From Lingula anatina (taxonomy: Eukaryota; Brachiopoda; Lingulata; Lingulida; Lingulidae): a stretch of 61,702 bases of DNA. Numbering within the stretch: position 1 is the stretch's first letter; each line of letters opens with the position of its first letter. The notes beneath the pieces are model-generated. The model ran no database searches. It worked only from the letters and a program-made list of their open reading frames with translations, and had not been told where the DNA came from. The stretch covers positions 1,073,124 through 1,134,825 of the forward strand of contig NW_019775414.1 of assembly GCF_001039355.2 (NCBI RefSeq), given 5' to 3'. A program made the translations under genes and the position numbers. Positions 25,266-50,095 of this stretch are shown here, piece by piece.

Positions 25266-25624
25266 TAACCACCAACCCCGATTTCATGCACAAATTTTAC
25301 GTATTGCACTAATCTACATGTTGTGATCCACGCTGCACTAGGGGTTGGTATTTATGTCACCGCAGTGACCGACCCCCGTGTGTTTATGATCTGGTCGATA
25401 AAACCATTGGGGGCAAGTTTTTTTATTTGTTCTTTATGAAGTTATCATTTTCCTTCACAGGTACCGTTTGTGTCGCTGATGTGTCAGAAAATAAGAAAAT
25501 GTCAGAAAACAACGTTATACCTGTAGCCGTGGCTGGGACGCTAGCGGCGCTTATATTGATCATCATTGTCGCTTATTTCGTCATGAAGGCCAGGAACAAC
25601 AACCAGTATAAACCTATGGAGTAA
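18675..25624 (+). CDS. LAMP-family lysosome-associated membrane glycoprotein
   Basis: Type I lysosomal/endosomal membrane glycoprotein. Seven exons: 18675-18711, 22759-22917, 23288-23430, 24122-24247, 24575-24659, 25024-25200 and 25461-25624. All are GT-AG and the product is 296 residues. Order: signal peptide (about 6-24), a Thr/Ser/Pro mucin-like stalk (about 27-78, with a TTAKP repeat), one LAMP luminal domain with four cysteines (C93, C131, C206, C246; expected pairs 1-2 and 3-4), a membrane span (about 261-284), and a short tail. Several N-glycosylation sequons occur (NGT, NDT, NAT, NLS, NSS, NTS). NNVIPVAVAGTLAALILI is typical of LAMP1/2. The tail ends QYKPME: YKPM fits a YxxPhi lysosomal sorting signal, but one extra Glu follows the hydrophobic residue. 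One domain plus a stalk recalls CD68, LAMP3 or LAMP5; the subtype is unresolved. Intron 1 is about 4 kb. Confidence 0.9.
20624..20751. mobile_element. Foldback repeat in LAMP intron 1
   Basis: Perfect 27-bp arms at 20624-20650 and 20725-20751 (CTCACTAAATTGCTATCAAC onward). The similarity extends outward imperfectly through a CCCTGG block on each side. This is probably a small non-autonomous element. Boundaries and target duplication are not clear. Confidence 0.65.
22927..22968. repeat. (GA)n microsatellite beside a LAMP donor site
   Basis: About 21 GA units start 10 bases after the donor of LAMP exon 2 (donor at 22918), on the coding strand. Confidence 0.95.
24675..24727. repeat. (TAATA)n pentanucleotide repeat
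   Basis: About ten tandem copies of a TAATA unit in LAMP intron 5, starting roughly 15 bases after the exon 5 donor at 24660. Confidence 0.95.
25205..25262. repeat. (GT)n-(GA)n compound microsatellite at a LAMP donor
   Basis: The exon 6 donor (GATG|GTGAGT at 25201) runs straight into a GT repeat and then about 19 GA units. The GT repeat supplies several competing GT dinucleotides directly after the true donor. Confidence 0.95.
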
Positions 25625-28600
25625 AACTGAAGTGCTGAACATTATGTTTTTGAATTTTTAATCCATCAGTGCAATGATTTATGTCAAAAGGTGGCGCTCA
25701 ACTTGTTAAATTGAGGTCAATATATTTCTTTCCATTTTAAAGTTTAGAGGTGGCGCGCAACTTGCTGAATTGAGCTCAATGTTTTCTTTCCATTTTTAAA
25801 GTTTTTTTATGTAGTTCTTTCATTATTAAACGCCGAACTGTTCAAACGCTGATGACTACGATAGTAAAAATATATTGATTGGATATTTCAAGTGCATACA
25901 AGCACAGCAACAATTCGTAGTCTTGGCTCCAATGCTTGGTTACAAAAAGTATCCTGGCTGTTATAGATCGAGTCTTCTATCCCCTGTAAACTCAGGGTGA
26001 TACTGAATCGAATATTTTTACGGAAATTGATGTAAAGAGTAATAGCAGTTTTTTTTTCTAACGAAATATAAATTGTTGAATCAGATAAAAGAAGTCAGTA
26101 GTTGTTTGCAGCATGAATAAGAAAACGATTTAAACTTTTGGGGTGGTATTTTTATATGACCGTTTTAGCTTGCAACGTTTTACGGCTACTGAGGTACAAT
26201 AGCCAAACTTGGTGTGTACTTGTGTGTACTTCGAGATCTGGAAAATTAAAGAGTCCATAAAGCCGTAAGTTCAGTAGATGAGGGTATTCTACACAAGTAA
26301 TCAATGGTTCATATATTATTTATGCTAACGTCGAGGTCAGGCGGCGCGTTTGCGTAATTACTAATGCCACGCATTATTCTTTTGAAATAGATCTGATGTT
26401 GATAGCTTTTGTCTGGTTGTGATAAACGATTAATGTTATTGATATTTTACATTCATCCAGTCTTTTTATCACATCTTTCAACACTAACCACCTTTTACAA
26501 CTGTAGCATAGATTTCTATCGATTCTGAAATTCAACACCAACATTGCTTTATTTGTTAACTTCGTTGGGCACACCTGGATGATTACAAGTTTTGAATAAT
26601 AGAAGACTTATTGTTTGGTTGGTTGCACAGGTCATATTTTGGAAATAATCGACGCCCTACTATTAGTATTGTCAAGATACACGATAAATTTAATATAATA
26701 TTATTTTCATGACCTACAAGTTTCCAAGTCAAAATTAGCCTAGAAAAGAATAAAAACAAACGAGATGATCTGCAATATTATCTGTATTTGTAAAAGATCT
26801 GTAAATACAATATAGATGTAATAAAATATCAAGCATTTTAAATGTCTACCGTGGCTTAATATATTAAACGAGTTTCTACGTTCTAGAATCCATGCACCGC
26901 TAGAGGTTATTGTTATCATTATCATTATAAACTCGAAAATACATAAATAGTGTACAAATGGATTATGACAGATTCTTTTTCGGTATCAAATGAAATTAAA
27001 ATGCATTTATTAGTACAGAAGCCGGCAAGTCATCCCTTCAGCGCAAGGGAGAAGTCGGTCAGATATTTCCCTGGGTAATTTTAATTCTGATAATAGCTTT
27101 CCGATGCTGTCACTGAAAGTGGCAGGTCGTGTGCAGAGCCGTCCCTTAACATATTAAAACTGCAGTTTTACTGTGAAACGACAAGTAGTTCACGCGCGAA
27201 TCAATCATACATACATGCAATCATACATCATATAAACACATGCAATGGTGTACTATACTACATTGGTAAAGTACAAATATGCACTTTGGAATACACAAAA
27301 GGGGAAGCTTTCGTCGATATTATACACGGTATTAAAATCTGTGGGAGGAGGAGGCGGGGGCGCGGAATTAATTAATCCTCTGAGCATTAGAGAAACCCAA
27401 CATCTCTATCAACTTTACCGACTTTTCCAGGGGCTTCCCAACGCAGCACTAAGACGTTCAATTGAAATCCCACTTCCCAAACTAATGGGGAATGCAACAA
27501 AATGACCGATTCGTACTGGGGCATGGGCCAGGGTCAATAGGTATATTCTGACTGTCACTAGCTAAAATAAATAAATAGATACGACAAGTCCAGTTCATGG
27601 GTGGGCACGGCACGGCGGTCCATTCTTGCCACAATGTAAATGGACACCTTTCTAAAAGCCAAAGCTATAAAATGATATGCGAATCCATGGAAATACCTTA
27701 CGAATTATCAAACAATACCATACCAGGCAAAACGGCGTGATCTGTTGATCTCTACCACATATCCTCCACCCATCAAGTGAAATTATATCAATATCAATAA
27801 CTGATAAATTGCAGCCTCCAATGACGTATCGTTCACATTTAACTCAGCGGCAACATTCCAGGTACCACGGCAGTTGTTTTCTCTTTCTAATAAACAGGGT
27901 ATATGTTCACTGATGAACAAGTACATATACAGGAAACCTCTTTGTTGTCATCCAGACAAAAAACTTCAAGAAGACTATTTAACTGAAACCATAGTCTCTT
28001 GTAATATCAAATCCAAATATGGTCAGAAAAGTAATATGTCAAACAATATCATACAATTTACAATGAAAAATACTTTCATTTCCCATTTGGACCTTTTCAT
28101 CAAGCACACTTTCTGGTGATTAAAAAAAATTAATTAAAAAAAATCTATATAGCATAAGGTTGGTAGACAAAATAGATTTTCCCTATTAAAATCACTTGCA
28201 GGATGGAAATTCAGCATCACTTTAAGTATCACTTTAGCTGGACGTTTAGATGCGTTGCCCCTTTTCCAAATATGGACTTCTAATGTTCAGCTGCATTGTG
28301 ACCTAGCTGGACAAGCCCATGATAAGAACGAGGTTTTTATTTGATATGTCAGGAGAGGCTTACTGCATATATTATATAATATTACCATCTACTAACTATC
28401 TACATCTATTAACCTTGATGGAAGTTTAAACTTTCTTTTCTAAAACTAATACTCAAAATGTACACATTATATTACATTATGTTGATCTTCTCCAAGTCCG
28501 GCATGATGTCTTCACTTTGAATGTACTTCTACATACAAACAAAAATACTTTCCTCCTATCACTTGCACATTTTCTAATATTTTATGAAAATGAATGAAAT

Positions 28601-29757
28601 TGTGGCATTTCTATTATTGTAACACTAAAATATTTCCTCCTCAAATCTTAATATATATATATTATTAAGTCACTGAACTAATACAAGGTCTGTACATCTT
28701 TTACAGAAAAGGTAGACATGATCATTAGTCACCCATATTGCTTTAATATAAGTTCAATAAACTGAAAACACAAGGTTTCTGCCCCTCTCTTTACAAATGT
28801 TAACATGAAAGGCTTAAAAGAGCCGTCATTTCTATGTGTATCATTTCATTAAAAAATGCATGCGTATATATGTAAAACCAAACTGTCAGTATTCTCTTAC
28901 AATTTCAATCCTTTTCCAGGTAACAAAAAACAATATAATTACCCATTTCTCTCTTAAAACGTCATTTGCAGTCCTGTCAAATCCACTTTGTTTAGAGATG
29001 ATCTTTCCAAGAACACCCTTGTGTTTTACTAATTTTTACTGCAATCATCCAATCAGATTGTCTATTATAATGCTTCTCGTCTCCACTCCGTCTCCACCAG
29101 AGTTGTACAACGATCAGCTCAGGTTACTTATAATGGAAGTACAACATGCTTTCATGCACAATAAAGAAGCCTGCTAGCAACTATATGTAATACTAGACAG
29201 CAATGAGAGTAACCATTTAAATATTCTATGGACTGCATCTGTACATCTTTTGACCCCCTGATCATTTTATGTGTATTCCACAAAAATGGCATAATATTTT
29301 TTTTTACTGCACAATGTCTCCACATTTTGGCCACACCTTATGTACCTGCCATAAATACAAAATTCATTCACTCACCGAATCTTTCTTTTTCTCAACAGTT
29401 TGAACAACTGCATATCATACACATCGGTGACCATTACCCATCCCCAAGGCTACATTTTTCTTCTGTTGAATGCATTATTATGACAACATGAATATGACAA
29501 TAAAAATGACCTGTTGCAGGCAACATTTACTGCCAATGTTCAATACTACTACAACTGACTGTTAAATACGAAAGTTGACACAAAAAATCACATAAATAAA
29601 TAAAAAGTAATTTTCCCCGCTGTGTCTATGGCAGGTCTGAGACTACACTGCATCCAATCTCAGCAGGCTGGGGCTAAGACCAATGCTCACAATCTAACTC
29701 CTAAGATCATGCAGCAATAACAAGGACTTCATGTGTGTGGACGTGCTGGCCAGGTGT
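25625..29757. other. LAMP 3' flank and PAK 3' UTR region
   Basis: No coding exon was recognised. The left end is LAMP 3' UTR. The right end, just below 29758, is the 3' UTR of the minus-strand PAK gene; a minus-strand AATAAA lies near 28337, but the true end cannot be set. The 26-28 kb part is AT-rich and otherwise featureless to me. Confidence 0.5.
25689..25805. repeat. Two-copy 59-bp tandem duplication after the LAMP gene
   Basis: Units start at 25689 and 25748 with AGGTGGCGC and continue through an AACTTG..AATTGAG block and a TTTCTTTCCATTTT block, with a few differences. It lies in the probable LAMP 3' UTR, just before an ATTAAA at 25825. Confidence 0.85.
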
Positions 29758-41628
<11,871 letters not shown>

Positions 41629-43704
41629 GATGATCTATCTGAAGAAAAAACAAGTATGGACTGGTTAATAGTTGATAGGTTAGGGAATACTATTAAGTTT
41701 AACATCGGTTATTTTTCTGAGTAAATTTTCATTTTTCATGGGAGTCAGGAAGTCTTTAGAGGCCTTTTACTCTTTTTTTTTAAGAATACAAACTACATTC
41801 AAAGCAGAATCAACTGAGCTTAACAGTTCCTTTTTCAATATTTTCAATTTATTCTGACAAATTATGCATTCATCTTGCGTGATATAAAGTCAGAGTCATT
41901 ACAATATGATAAAATGTACAAGAAAAAAAATATATATATATTATTTTTCCTATCAAATATAAGGAGACAAAAAAACTTCACAACAAAGGAACTGGCACCT
42001 GGCTGGCATGTTCTCCTGATACCACATTTGGAGTAAGCAAACAGCATGTTTTGTTCAGTTGCCATGGATATAATAGTCACTACAGGGCACAAAATTTTTT
42101 TCATTACTCACCAAGGCAACAAGAAGTAGGTCTTAATTAATGCTTAAAGAAAGAAAAGGGCATTCTTGGCATGTGGGTCTGTTGAAGCATTTGCCAGTGT
42201 AGCAATCCACTACCTTCCTTTATTAGTTGTTTAATTGACATCCAGCACTGGTAGTAAGTCAACTACTCTGAAGTGCCAAAACATGAATCAGTTTTATTAT
42301 ATGTTTACTTTTCAAAACTGGTTGCAGTCATTTTCTACACATTTTGATTTCTTCAGGGGTTAAAGAGGCAAGCAGGGGTTATCTACCAGGTAATGACAAC
42401 ACTGGTGCAAAGGTACACCTCCACCTGTTGTAATATGTGGCAGAATATGGTACACACCAGTCCATGCTGTAACTGAAGGAACAAGAACAATCCTGGTACA
42501 TATGGGTCAGTAACATATCATAATGATACATCACTGATCTAGCTGTCTTTGCTTACAATGGGTCTTCTTTGTACATTTTGAAAAAAAAAATTATAATTTA
42601 ATGATCTAAAAATGAGCATTTAAGAAAAAAGATTATAATTCAATGATCTAAACCATGTATTTTGGAAAATGCAAATTGTGTATTTTTGCTATGTTTGTAG
42701 GCCTTCAAGACATTAATGACCGTCTGACTGTCACTGTGAATTATTCTTTTTGTCATCATTAAATTCTATATATTTCACTTCCATGTTCATATTTTTACAA
42801 AATGAATGTAAGGTTAGATTTTCTTGGAAGGTACAATCTTTCTACCCAGGATATTTATCATTTTGAGAGATTTTTCAAAGGGAAATATTGCCTGCATTGG
42901 CAGCAGAAAACTATTTTATTGCTCAATTAACGCAATAACTGTATACAAGATCCCTTTATATTTACCTTCAACCATTTTGTTTACAATCCTTTGCCCCCAC
43001 TGATTCTGATTGTTTACAATACTTGGATTTCAACATCAGTTTTAAGTAAAATTCTTTACCCCCACCCCCTCCTCTTTTTGTTTTACTCTTTCATTCTTCT
43101 TTTTTTTTTAGGACTATCATCAAAGTGCATATGACCTTGTCCACACACACACAGCTGCCTATTGTTGGGACAATCTCATCAATCAAAGAGGACCTGCAGT
43201 CACTTGTAGTATTGCCTCTTAGCAATTCTCCAGACCTGTTGCAGTACACTCGTTTTGAAGTATACAGAGTTATCAATCACAACTGCAACAAGTACATCAA
43301 TCTTAGCATCTGCAGGGCACTTATATATTTCAGGGCAACTACATATAAAATGGCATAAAAGAGAGACAAAAAGAGGTCCTGGGAATTAACGGGGAGAACC
43401 CAAGAAAATGACAAAAGGAGATCAATATTTTCAAATTTGTAAAGTTCAAAATGTGAGGAAATTATTAAGTAATGTGGAATGTAAAGATCCATCTCACAAT
43501 GGCAAAACAAGCCCACATGCAGGCATGCACACACACTGTATGCTACAGGCCATTGCCTTACTCATTGGCCAATCAAAGCATGGCTTATGTTTTAAACCAA
43601 AAGTCACCCTATTTAAGTGGTTTACTAAGGAAATGTATCCAAAAACTCAAAAATTTTTAGTCTTAAAAACTCATTTGTGAATTTCCCCCCAGGTTACATA
43701 AAGC

Positions 43705-44372
43705 CACCCTGAGCTTCAGAGCTAACTTGACACTAACCTTTTCACTGTAGCCTATCTCCATCGTGTCAAGTAACCTCTGACCAGATTCGATTGCCTCCGC
43801 CGCCCGCCAATCAAATTTAAAAGCCCGCACTCAATGACTCATTAAACGATCTAGCCAATGAACGCGAACGAGTCAAAGCGCGCTTTGTTCAAATCCGGAC
43901 CAATCAAAGATAAGGCTGAATATCAGGGACTTGCCGTAACCTGTGGGCAGCACGCAAATAACATCGTCTCTCAGTAGATAATGATGCAGGGCCTCAAACT
44001 GCTAGACCCTATGGTTTCAATTCCGATTTACTCATATTTTGCAAAGAATCAAGAGATAACTTAACACATTCTTTTTCGTAGTCACTCGCCTTGCTTTCTT
44101 TGTGTACGGTAATACACTCGGAACTACTCGGATGTCTCCGCACTCGACAATAACTATGTTGTTAGTATGGAGCTTGCGGAATCAGCCGAGGGTTGCCGAT
44201 TGACGGTCAACCAATCAGCGTTTTCACCAAACTTTGGTGAAAAATTTTGAAACATGGATTTGATTGGCTTATATAAACTAGGTCAAACTATTTTCGTCAG
44301 AGGTTACTTGACACGATGGAGATAGGCTACAGTGAAAAGGTTAGTGTCAAGTTAGCTCTGAAGCTCAGGGTG
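43705..44372. mobile_element. hAT-like MITE, 668 bp, perfect 76-bp TIRs, 8-bp TSD
   Basis: The terminal inverted repeats 43705-43780 and 44297-44372 are identical over all 76 bases (termini CACCCTGAGCTTCAGAGC). The element is bracketed by direct repeats CATAAAGC at 43697-43704 and 44373-44380. There is no transposase ORF inside. An 8-bp duplication is typical of hAT (P and Merlin elements are alternatives). The unmutated TIRs imply a recent insertion or gene conversion. The internal part is richer in GC and CpG than the surrounding intron. Confidence 0.9.
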
Positions 44373-46500
44373 CATAAAGCACAAGCTATATATGCTTCTG
44401 CCTAGATATCCTCTACTTCTTCTAGTGCCAGGGGCCAGGGATTACAGTCATGAATATATATTTTTCATGCACTCTGAAATTACATATGACAACTGCATAT
44501 TTGTGACCTGGGACCCTGTATTTAGTTATGCACTAGAAAGGTGACTTTGACAGGCAAGAGCAAGCAGACCATATAAAGCAAGGAGTATGACTAATCTTTC
44601 TATAATTCTTCCTTAAAAAAAAAAAAAAAAAAAGCATATTCCAGGAAACTAATAAAATGCCCTTCAAACACATATGCAGGTCTAGAGGTTGTATGTGTAC
44701 GTATGTCATGATATAAATCTAGTGTTTTATTAAACATGCCAACAGTAAACTTACTGGTCATACACATGCACACACTTGAACAAAGCATGTCAGTATACAG
44801 TATGTAACATAACTGTGTTCTGTCAGAATACACATAGACCCTATGATATGAGAGAGATGGTATCTGTGACCTAGATGACAGAGACCGGGTAAGCTGATAG
44901 CACCTAGACAGGCCAAATTCAAAATAGTGTTGAATATTGTCATGTTATATTTCTTTCTAAATTGTCATCTTTTGTCTCAGAAACAAACTATTTAAAGGCA
45001 GAAAATCTCTTCCCTACACTGTTTAGACTCACTGTAATGAAACACAATAATGAATTGCACAAATTATTTTTCACTTGGCAGCCAAAATTCAGATCCATAA
45101 ATCAAATAAATGAAGAAACACTGGGGGGAGTGAATAAATATTTAACACTTTTCAGATACAAGAAAAGTTTCCTTTTTCAAGAAATGCTTCCTCTCCTTTA
45201 AGTGTCCCTCTTCTAAGTAAATCTACTTCTAACTGCATTCTTTTTTAAGAGCAGAAAAGACATGGAAAATCCAGCATTCATCAGTGTCTTCCTGTCTAGT
45301 TGAATAAAAGGTGCATCGAACGAATTACTCAACTGTCTCTTCATGAACAAATACAGCCCAGCGTGCTTTCACGTGTTTTCTTTGTCAGTCAATACTGGTG
45401 CTAAACCACAATTGTCCAAATGCATCTTATAATACCATCAATATTACCACAACATAAGAAAAGTATGTTAAGGTAAAGTGTGCTGGCATTCAACTCATTC
45501 CAATAGACGAGGTGTTAATCAAAACTTCTGTATAAATATTTAATGCACTGCCACTGCTCACCCAGAATACAAGGCAGCAAATGACTGGGGCAGGGGGAGT
45601 GACAAGTGCTCTAACACGGTAGATCTCTTACAAAATCTCACAAATTATATTATTTCTCTGTCTGTGGTCCAGTAGAAATAAGATGAAGCATATTGCAACA
45701 CAGATTTTACTCATTTAGGTTTTAAATGGGCCCCAAGTGTTTTCAGAAGACAACTTCTGTAATGTGCATCATAACTCAAAATCTTATGATTGCTTCTGTA
45801 GTATTTACATGCATAGTAGTTTCTTTATCTTTGCTCATATTTTACATGCTCTTTTTCACCTACAGCCCAGACTGCAAATTAAGTTTTAGCATATGCCAAG
45901 TTCAAGTGTATCATTTGTTTTGGACATTCACATGAACTGTTCAAGAAACCAACAAGTTTGTTCTGAAGATAATTTTTTTAGAACTGAAAAGTAAAGTTCA
46001 TTGTGAACAGCCATATTGTCAGATCCAATTTAATCCAGCCATTCAAAAAAGCCTAACTCTTGTTATTGCCAATCTGACCATCAATGCACAAGCACCCAAA
46101 AAACTACTTAGTTCTACTGGCAGCCAGTTCACATTCTTTCCCTTCAAGCCCAAGACAACCTGGGGAGAAGAAACATGTTTATGGAAGGAAAAAGACACTT
46201 GATCTACTACAATGCTGTTTTAGACCACATGTACTCCTCCAGACACCAGTGGTGGGTTTTAGACAGCCTCTGCATGGAATTATGAAATCTAAATAGGATG
46301 AGAAAAACGGAGTGAATTTGGTTCTCAACATTACAAGTTGTGCAAATAAGTCATATATATATATATATATATAAGGAATCAAAGGACTTTCAAACTAGGT
46401 AAATTGATCCAAATCCACAAGAGCTCTCACTGATATGCAATCTTGTTAATTGAATGACATGCATCCTTGGGCAGCTAGGGGGTGATTAACTTAGGGACCG

Positions 46501-46744
46501 TTCACATGAAAAATATATTTTTTTTAAATCTAAAAATCTATTGGCGGTATCTAGTGATCACGGTCTGTGCCCTGAATACCTTAGCGGTGTTATTAATGGC
46601 AACGCCGAGAATTAATAACAGCTATGGAAGTAACTGGCTCGTGCTGCCTGTAATTACGCTGTGGGGTATTCAGGGCACAGACCATGATCACAAGATACCG
46701 CAAATAGATTTTTAGATTTTTAGAAAATAGATTTTCCATGTGAA
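46501..46744. mobile_element. Palindromic foldback element, copy 1
   Basis: The arms fold over most of the length: TTCACATGAAAA near the left, CGGTATCTAGTGATCACGGTC inside, and the complementary sequence back to TTTTCCATGTGAA on the right. The centre is GC-rich and unpaired. The left edge extends to AGGGACCG (46493-46500); the matching right edge is missing, where another repeat begins. Copy 2 is at 56411-56647. Confidence 0.85.
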
Positions 46745-47255
46745 GGGATAACAACTCTTCACATGATTCAAAATTCCACAATACATACATTGAGCACATT
46801 CAGAACAGCGGACAAACAGATCATGGATCAAATATGGCAACACACTAAAAAGCTTGCTGCTTAATTCCCAATTTAATTAGACACTAAATAGGTTCCCCGT
46901 AGGGATAACGCAACACGCATCAAGAAGGCAGGCCATATTTGCTCCGCGGATCTGTTAGTCCTCTGTTCTGAATACGTAAGCAACACAAAAATACAACAGT
47001 GTTTAATCACAATTATTCTGCAAACTGTCAGTGTGCTTGTCATTGGACCATGTGGACCTTCATAGATGGCTAACCCCTGCAATAATCTCTTTAGAGATAA
47101 TAAATTTAAAAAAAAAATGCTTTTAAAACAATTGACTAACTTCGAATATAGGAACGGATTCATTAACCACTGGGAAGTAAGGGAAAATCATTGTTTACCA
47201 CAGGGAAATCTGTTTTATGGCACTTTTCCCACCAAAATGAAGAGTTGTTATTCCT
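46744..47255. mobile_element. Diverged relic of the TTAA-flanked MITE family
   Basis: The left end AGGGATAACAACTCTTCA and the right end TGAAGAGTTGTTATTCCT match as inverted repeats with one difference, and they resemble the termini of the 48.1-kb and 52.3-kb elements. TTAA follows the right end (47256-47259). The left flank is not TTAA but the end of a foldback element, so the left junction was rearranged or is fortuitous. Confidence 0.5.
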
Positions 47256-48112
47256 TTAAGTGTGTACTTGGCTTAGGGAACTTTTTTATTCTGTTGTGAG
47301 TGCAGCCCAGTGCACAGGAAAGTCCTGTTGCATCACACAAATGAGTGAGCAAGGAAAAAGTGTGCAATAAATTATCTAGAAGTATTATGATCTATGGCTA
47401 AAATGGCTAGTCATCCTCTGCCAAACTTAAGTACCCACAGCTAAAAATTAGGATATATATAGAACTTATACCCTCATTACATAAAAAATACTTAAGTTAT
47501 GGTAATAATAATAATTTTTGTGCAATACTGCAGTGATAATAAAAATTTCAATACAAAGCCAGTACCAAACTATAAAACCGAAATGGATGAAGTAGTATAA
47601 GCTAGAACATGGACTTAGGCAGGCAACGTACAAATAACACAGTAAGGCAAATGGGTATATAAAAAGCCAACTACAGACCTAATTTCCGATAATGTATCCA
47701 GAATGTATTTAATTTGGGTACTTAATCCATCTTAACTAGCCCTTAATTCAATTAGGTGATTGCTGCTTAGCTAGCTATTCAATCATGTTAATCTGAGCAG
47801 GGAATTATATCCAATATAATTCCCTGATCTGAGACAGGGAATTTAATGCTTTAGTTTTGGGGTAATTAGGTCAATGCTTGAACTACTATAAATAGCCAAC
47901 TGCAGCCGATATATTTTAGAGCAGTTCGTGTGTTTTCTATATATTATTTATAAACAAAAGAAAAGATTATAAAAGGTCTTTTGTTGCCACTATCAAAATA
48001 TGATAATTTATCTCAAAGGTGTACTATACACATTTGAAAATTTCCCAAAGTCATATTTTCTATGCCAACATATTCTGCAAAGCTACTAACTGATTCCAAG
48101 TCGGACCATTAA

Positions 48113-48451
48113 AGGGATAATAACTGTTCGTTCTGGACAAAAAATGAATTTTCCTAGAGGAAACAACAATTTTCCCATATTTACCAAATGTTATTAAATC
48201 CATTTTTACATTAAAAGTTAGTCCCTGGTTTTTTTCTAAAAAGTTTTTTTTAATAATCTCTTGAGAGATTATAACGGAGTATAGCCATCAATGGAGGTAA
48301 CATGGTCTAAACTTTAAAGACAAGCTCAGATATCAGAATAATAGCTGTAACTGCTGTTTTTGTGGTAAAACAGAATATGTTTTATTTCTATGAGTTGTTC
48401 ACAATGTTTTTACTATGAAATATAGATCTCATATGAAGAGTCATTATCCCT
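48113..48451. mobile_element. piggyBac-like MITE, 339 bp, TTAA flanks, copy A
   Basis: Termini AGGGATAATAACT and AATTATCCCT-like (AGTCATTATCCCT) lie between TTAA at 48109-48112 and 48452-48455. The interior closely matches copy B at 52268-52604, including AATGAATTTTCCT, TTTTTACATT and a central inverted repeat AATCTCTTGAGAGATT. No ORF is present. A TTAA target fits piggyBac-type transposition. Confidence 0.88.
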
Positions 48452-48530
48452 TTAAATCTAAAAACCTTTCAAATAAAAGTGCTTGACAGACATCTATAGT
48501 TCCTTATGAAATGTACCTGAAGGCCTGGAG

Positions 48531-48558
48531 TTCTAAATGATTGGCCAGTCATTTAGAA
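48531..48558. repeat. 28-bp palindrome, first copy
   Basis: TTCTAAATGATTGG followed by its reverse complement with one mismatched pair. It lies about 80 bp right of the TTAA-flanked MITE. A perfect copy occurs at 54345-54372. Confidence 0.85.
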
Positions 48559-50014
48559 CCAAATCAATTTGCAAGTCTGCTAATTAGCATTAATGCTTTC
48601 ACCAATTTTGAGAGTTGACATCAACCAGCAGCTCTCATTAAGATTTGTCCTACTGGTGACAGTTTGATGGCAAAAAATGAGTGCAACATCAAGCACATAC
48701 GATCCCAGATTAAAGAGCTTGCAGAGACAGATTTTATAATATTTTATGATAACATGATGTTACGATCTATAATCCACATTTTTCTCTAATAAAAAACAAA
48801 CAAACTTAAATCCTAATAATGTAAAAAGAGCAGGGAGGCATGCCTGCTTTTTCACTTTTTTGATTGGACAACATACAAAATAACTTTTATTATCTGAAAT
48901 AAGAAGTAATTTTGAAGTAATATTTTGCAGTTAAGCAGAGTTCAGACATTTGTCTAGATATAACACATACTTGAAATGGCAATTCAAAAATATCAACAGC
49001 CTTCTGTACAATCAATTATAGCTACAAGGAAAACTGTAGTTTCATGTACTCTCTTAATACTAGCTAGTACTTCAGAAATTGTCTATTGTAACACAATGCA
49101 AACAAACATAATAACAGCATACTTTGCTGTGGATCAGTACACAGATAATAACTTTTACAGTAAACTCAATGTAGATCTAAATAGCTTTGAAAATAAAGAA
49201 GGCTATTATTATTCATATGCCATGTTTTCACAAAAAGAAACTTTTTAAAATGGTGCATAGGATGAACTGTACATAAAGATTATTAAATTTGGATGGAAAT
49301 ACAGATATCAATTTTAGAAGTCTCAATAAGAGAAGCTTTCATATATTAAACATTGTTTTGTCCTTATAAATCTCATTCTCAGACAGCCATTGTTAGAGCA
49401 AGGCATTTATCTTCAAAAGGAGTCATAAATCATTACCACAGAAGTTTTTGATGAAGCATAGAAACTTTGGATTTAGTACACTGCACCAATCATACAGTTT
49501 ACTCAACCGATCGACACAATCAGATATTTCAGACATTATTTAGATATTAAAATTTTCTGTGGCACTTTATAAATAAATTTTAAAACATGAGGGGGTAAAT
49601 AACTGTAATTGTCGTAGTGTCTGGTCGATGATTCACAGTCGTTGGCTGATAATAATATGCATTCCACGAGAAACGGTGACTACTACTAAATACTATGCCA
49701 ACTCACGTACATAATATAACTCTTTCAAGAATGGGCTCATACAAAAATATCACACAATTTTGTTTAAGCATGCGATCTGAAAATTGACTTGTTTTACGAA
49801 AATGATCCCAAATTTTCTTGAAACTTTGCTACATAGGGCATTAATGGGCGGGCACCTGCTCGCATTTCAAAAGTGCACTTACCGACAAAGTAGGTCAAAC
49901 TTGAAACTTTTTCAAGCCCTACACATTAAACTTTCCCATGCTCATATCTATACTCAACGGTAAGTTTTTACGGATGATTTATGATTATGCCCCTAAAATA
50001 TCGCCAGTGCTTAC

Positions 50015-50095
50015 CAGTCTTTTGAAATAATAGATAAAATATCCCAGCTTCAAACCCCTTCAACTGTCGCCATCTTGAATCTTGAGTGTTGAAAA
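50015..50095 (-). promoter_or_regulatory. Putative non-coding first exon and promoter of the PAK gene
   Basis: On the minus strand a YY1-type element CAAGATGGCGAC (about 50067-50078) is followed by about 50 bases and a good donor ACTG|GTAAGC at 50014. The PAK coding exon begins with an acceptor 10 bases before its ATG, so an upstream 5' UTR exon is required, and this is the best candidate seen. The ATG in the YY1 element would open a 7-codon upstream ORF (ATGGCGACAGTTGAAGGGGT, then TTTGA). The right edge is uncertain. Confidence 0.5.

Larger units (their letters stand above)
41639..50014 (-). other. Long first intron of the PAK gene (inferred)
   Basis: If the non-coding exon near 50.05 kb is right, this whole interval is intron 1. 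No coding exon was recognised in it. It holds a hAT-like MITE, a foldback element, a piggyBac-like MITE with a relic, a 28-bp palindrome and an (AT)n repeat at 46353-46373. A 13-bp-arm hairpin lies at 47798-47826 (CAGGGAATTATAT). Confidence 0.5.

Noticed and set aside
43705-44372. Possible hairpin ncRNA gene
   Set aside because: The 8-bp target duplication and TIR structure explain the inverted repeat better as a transposon.
48976-49248. 90-residue ORF in the PAK first intron
   Set aside because: Low-complexity composition, no homologous motif and no flanking splice logic.
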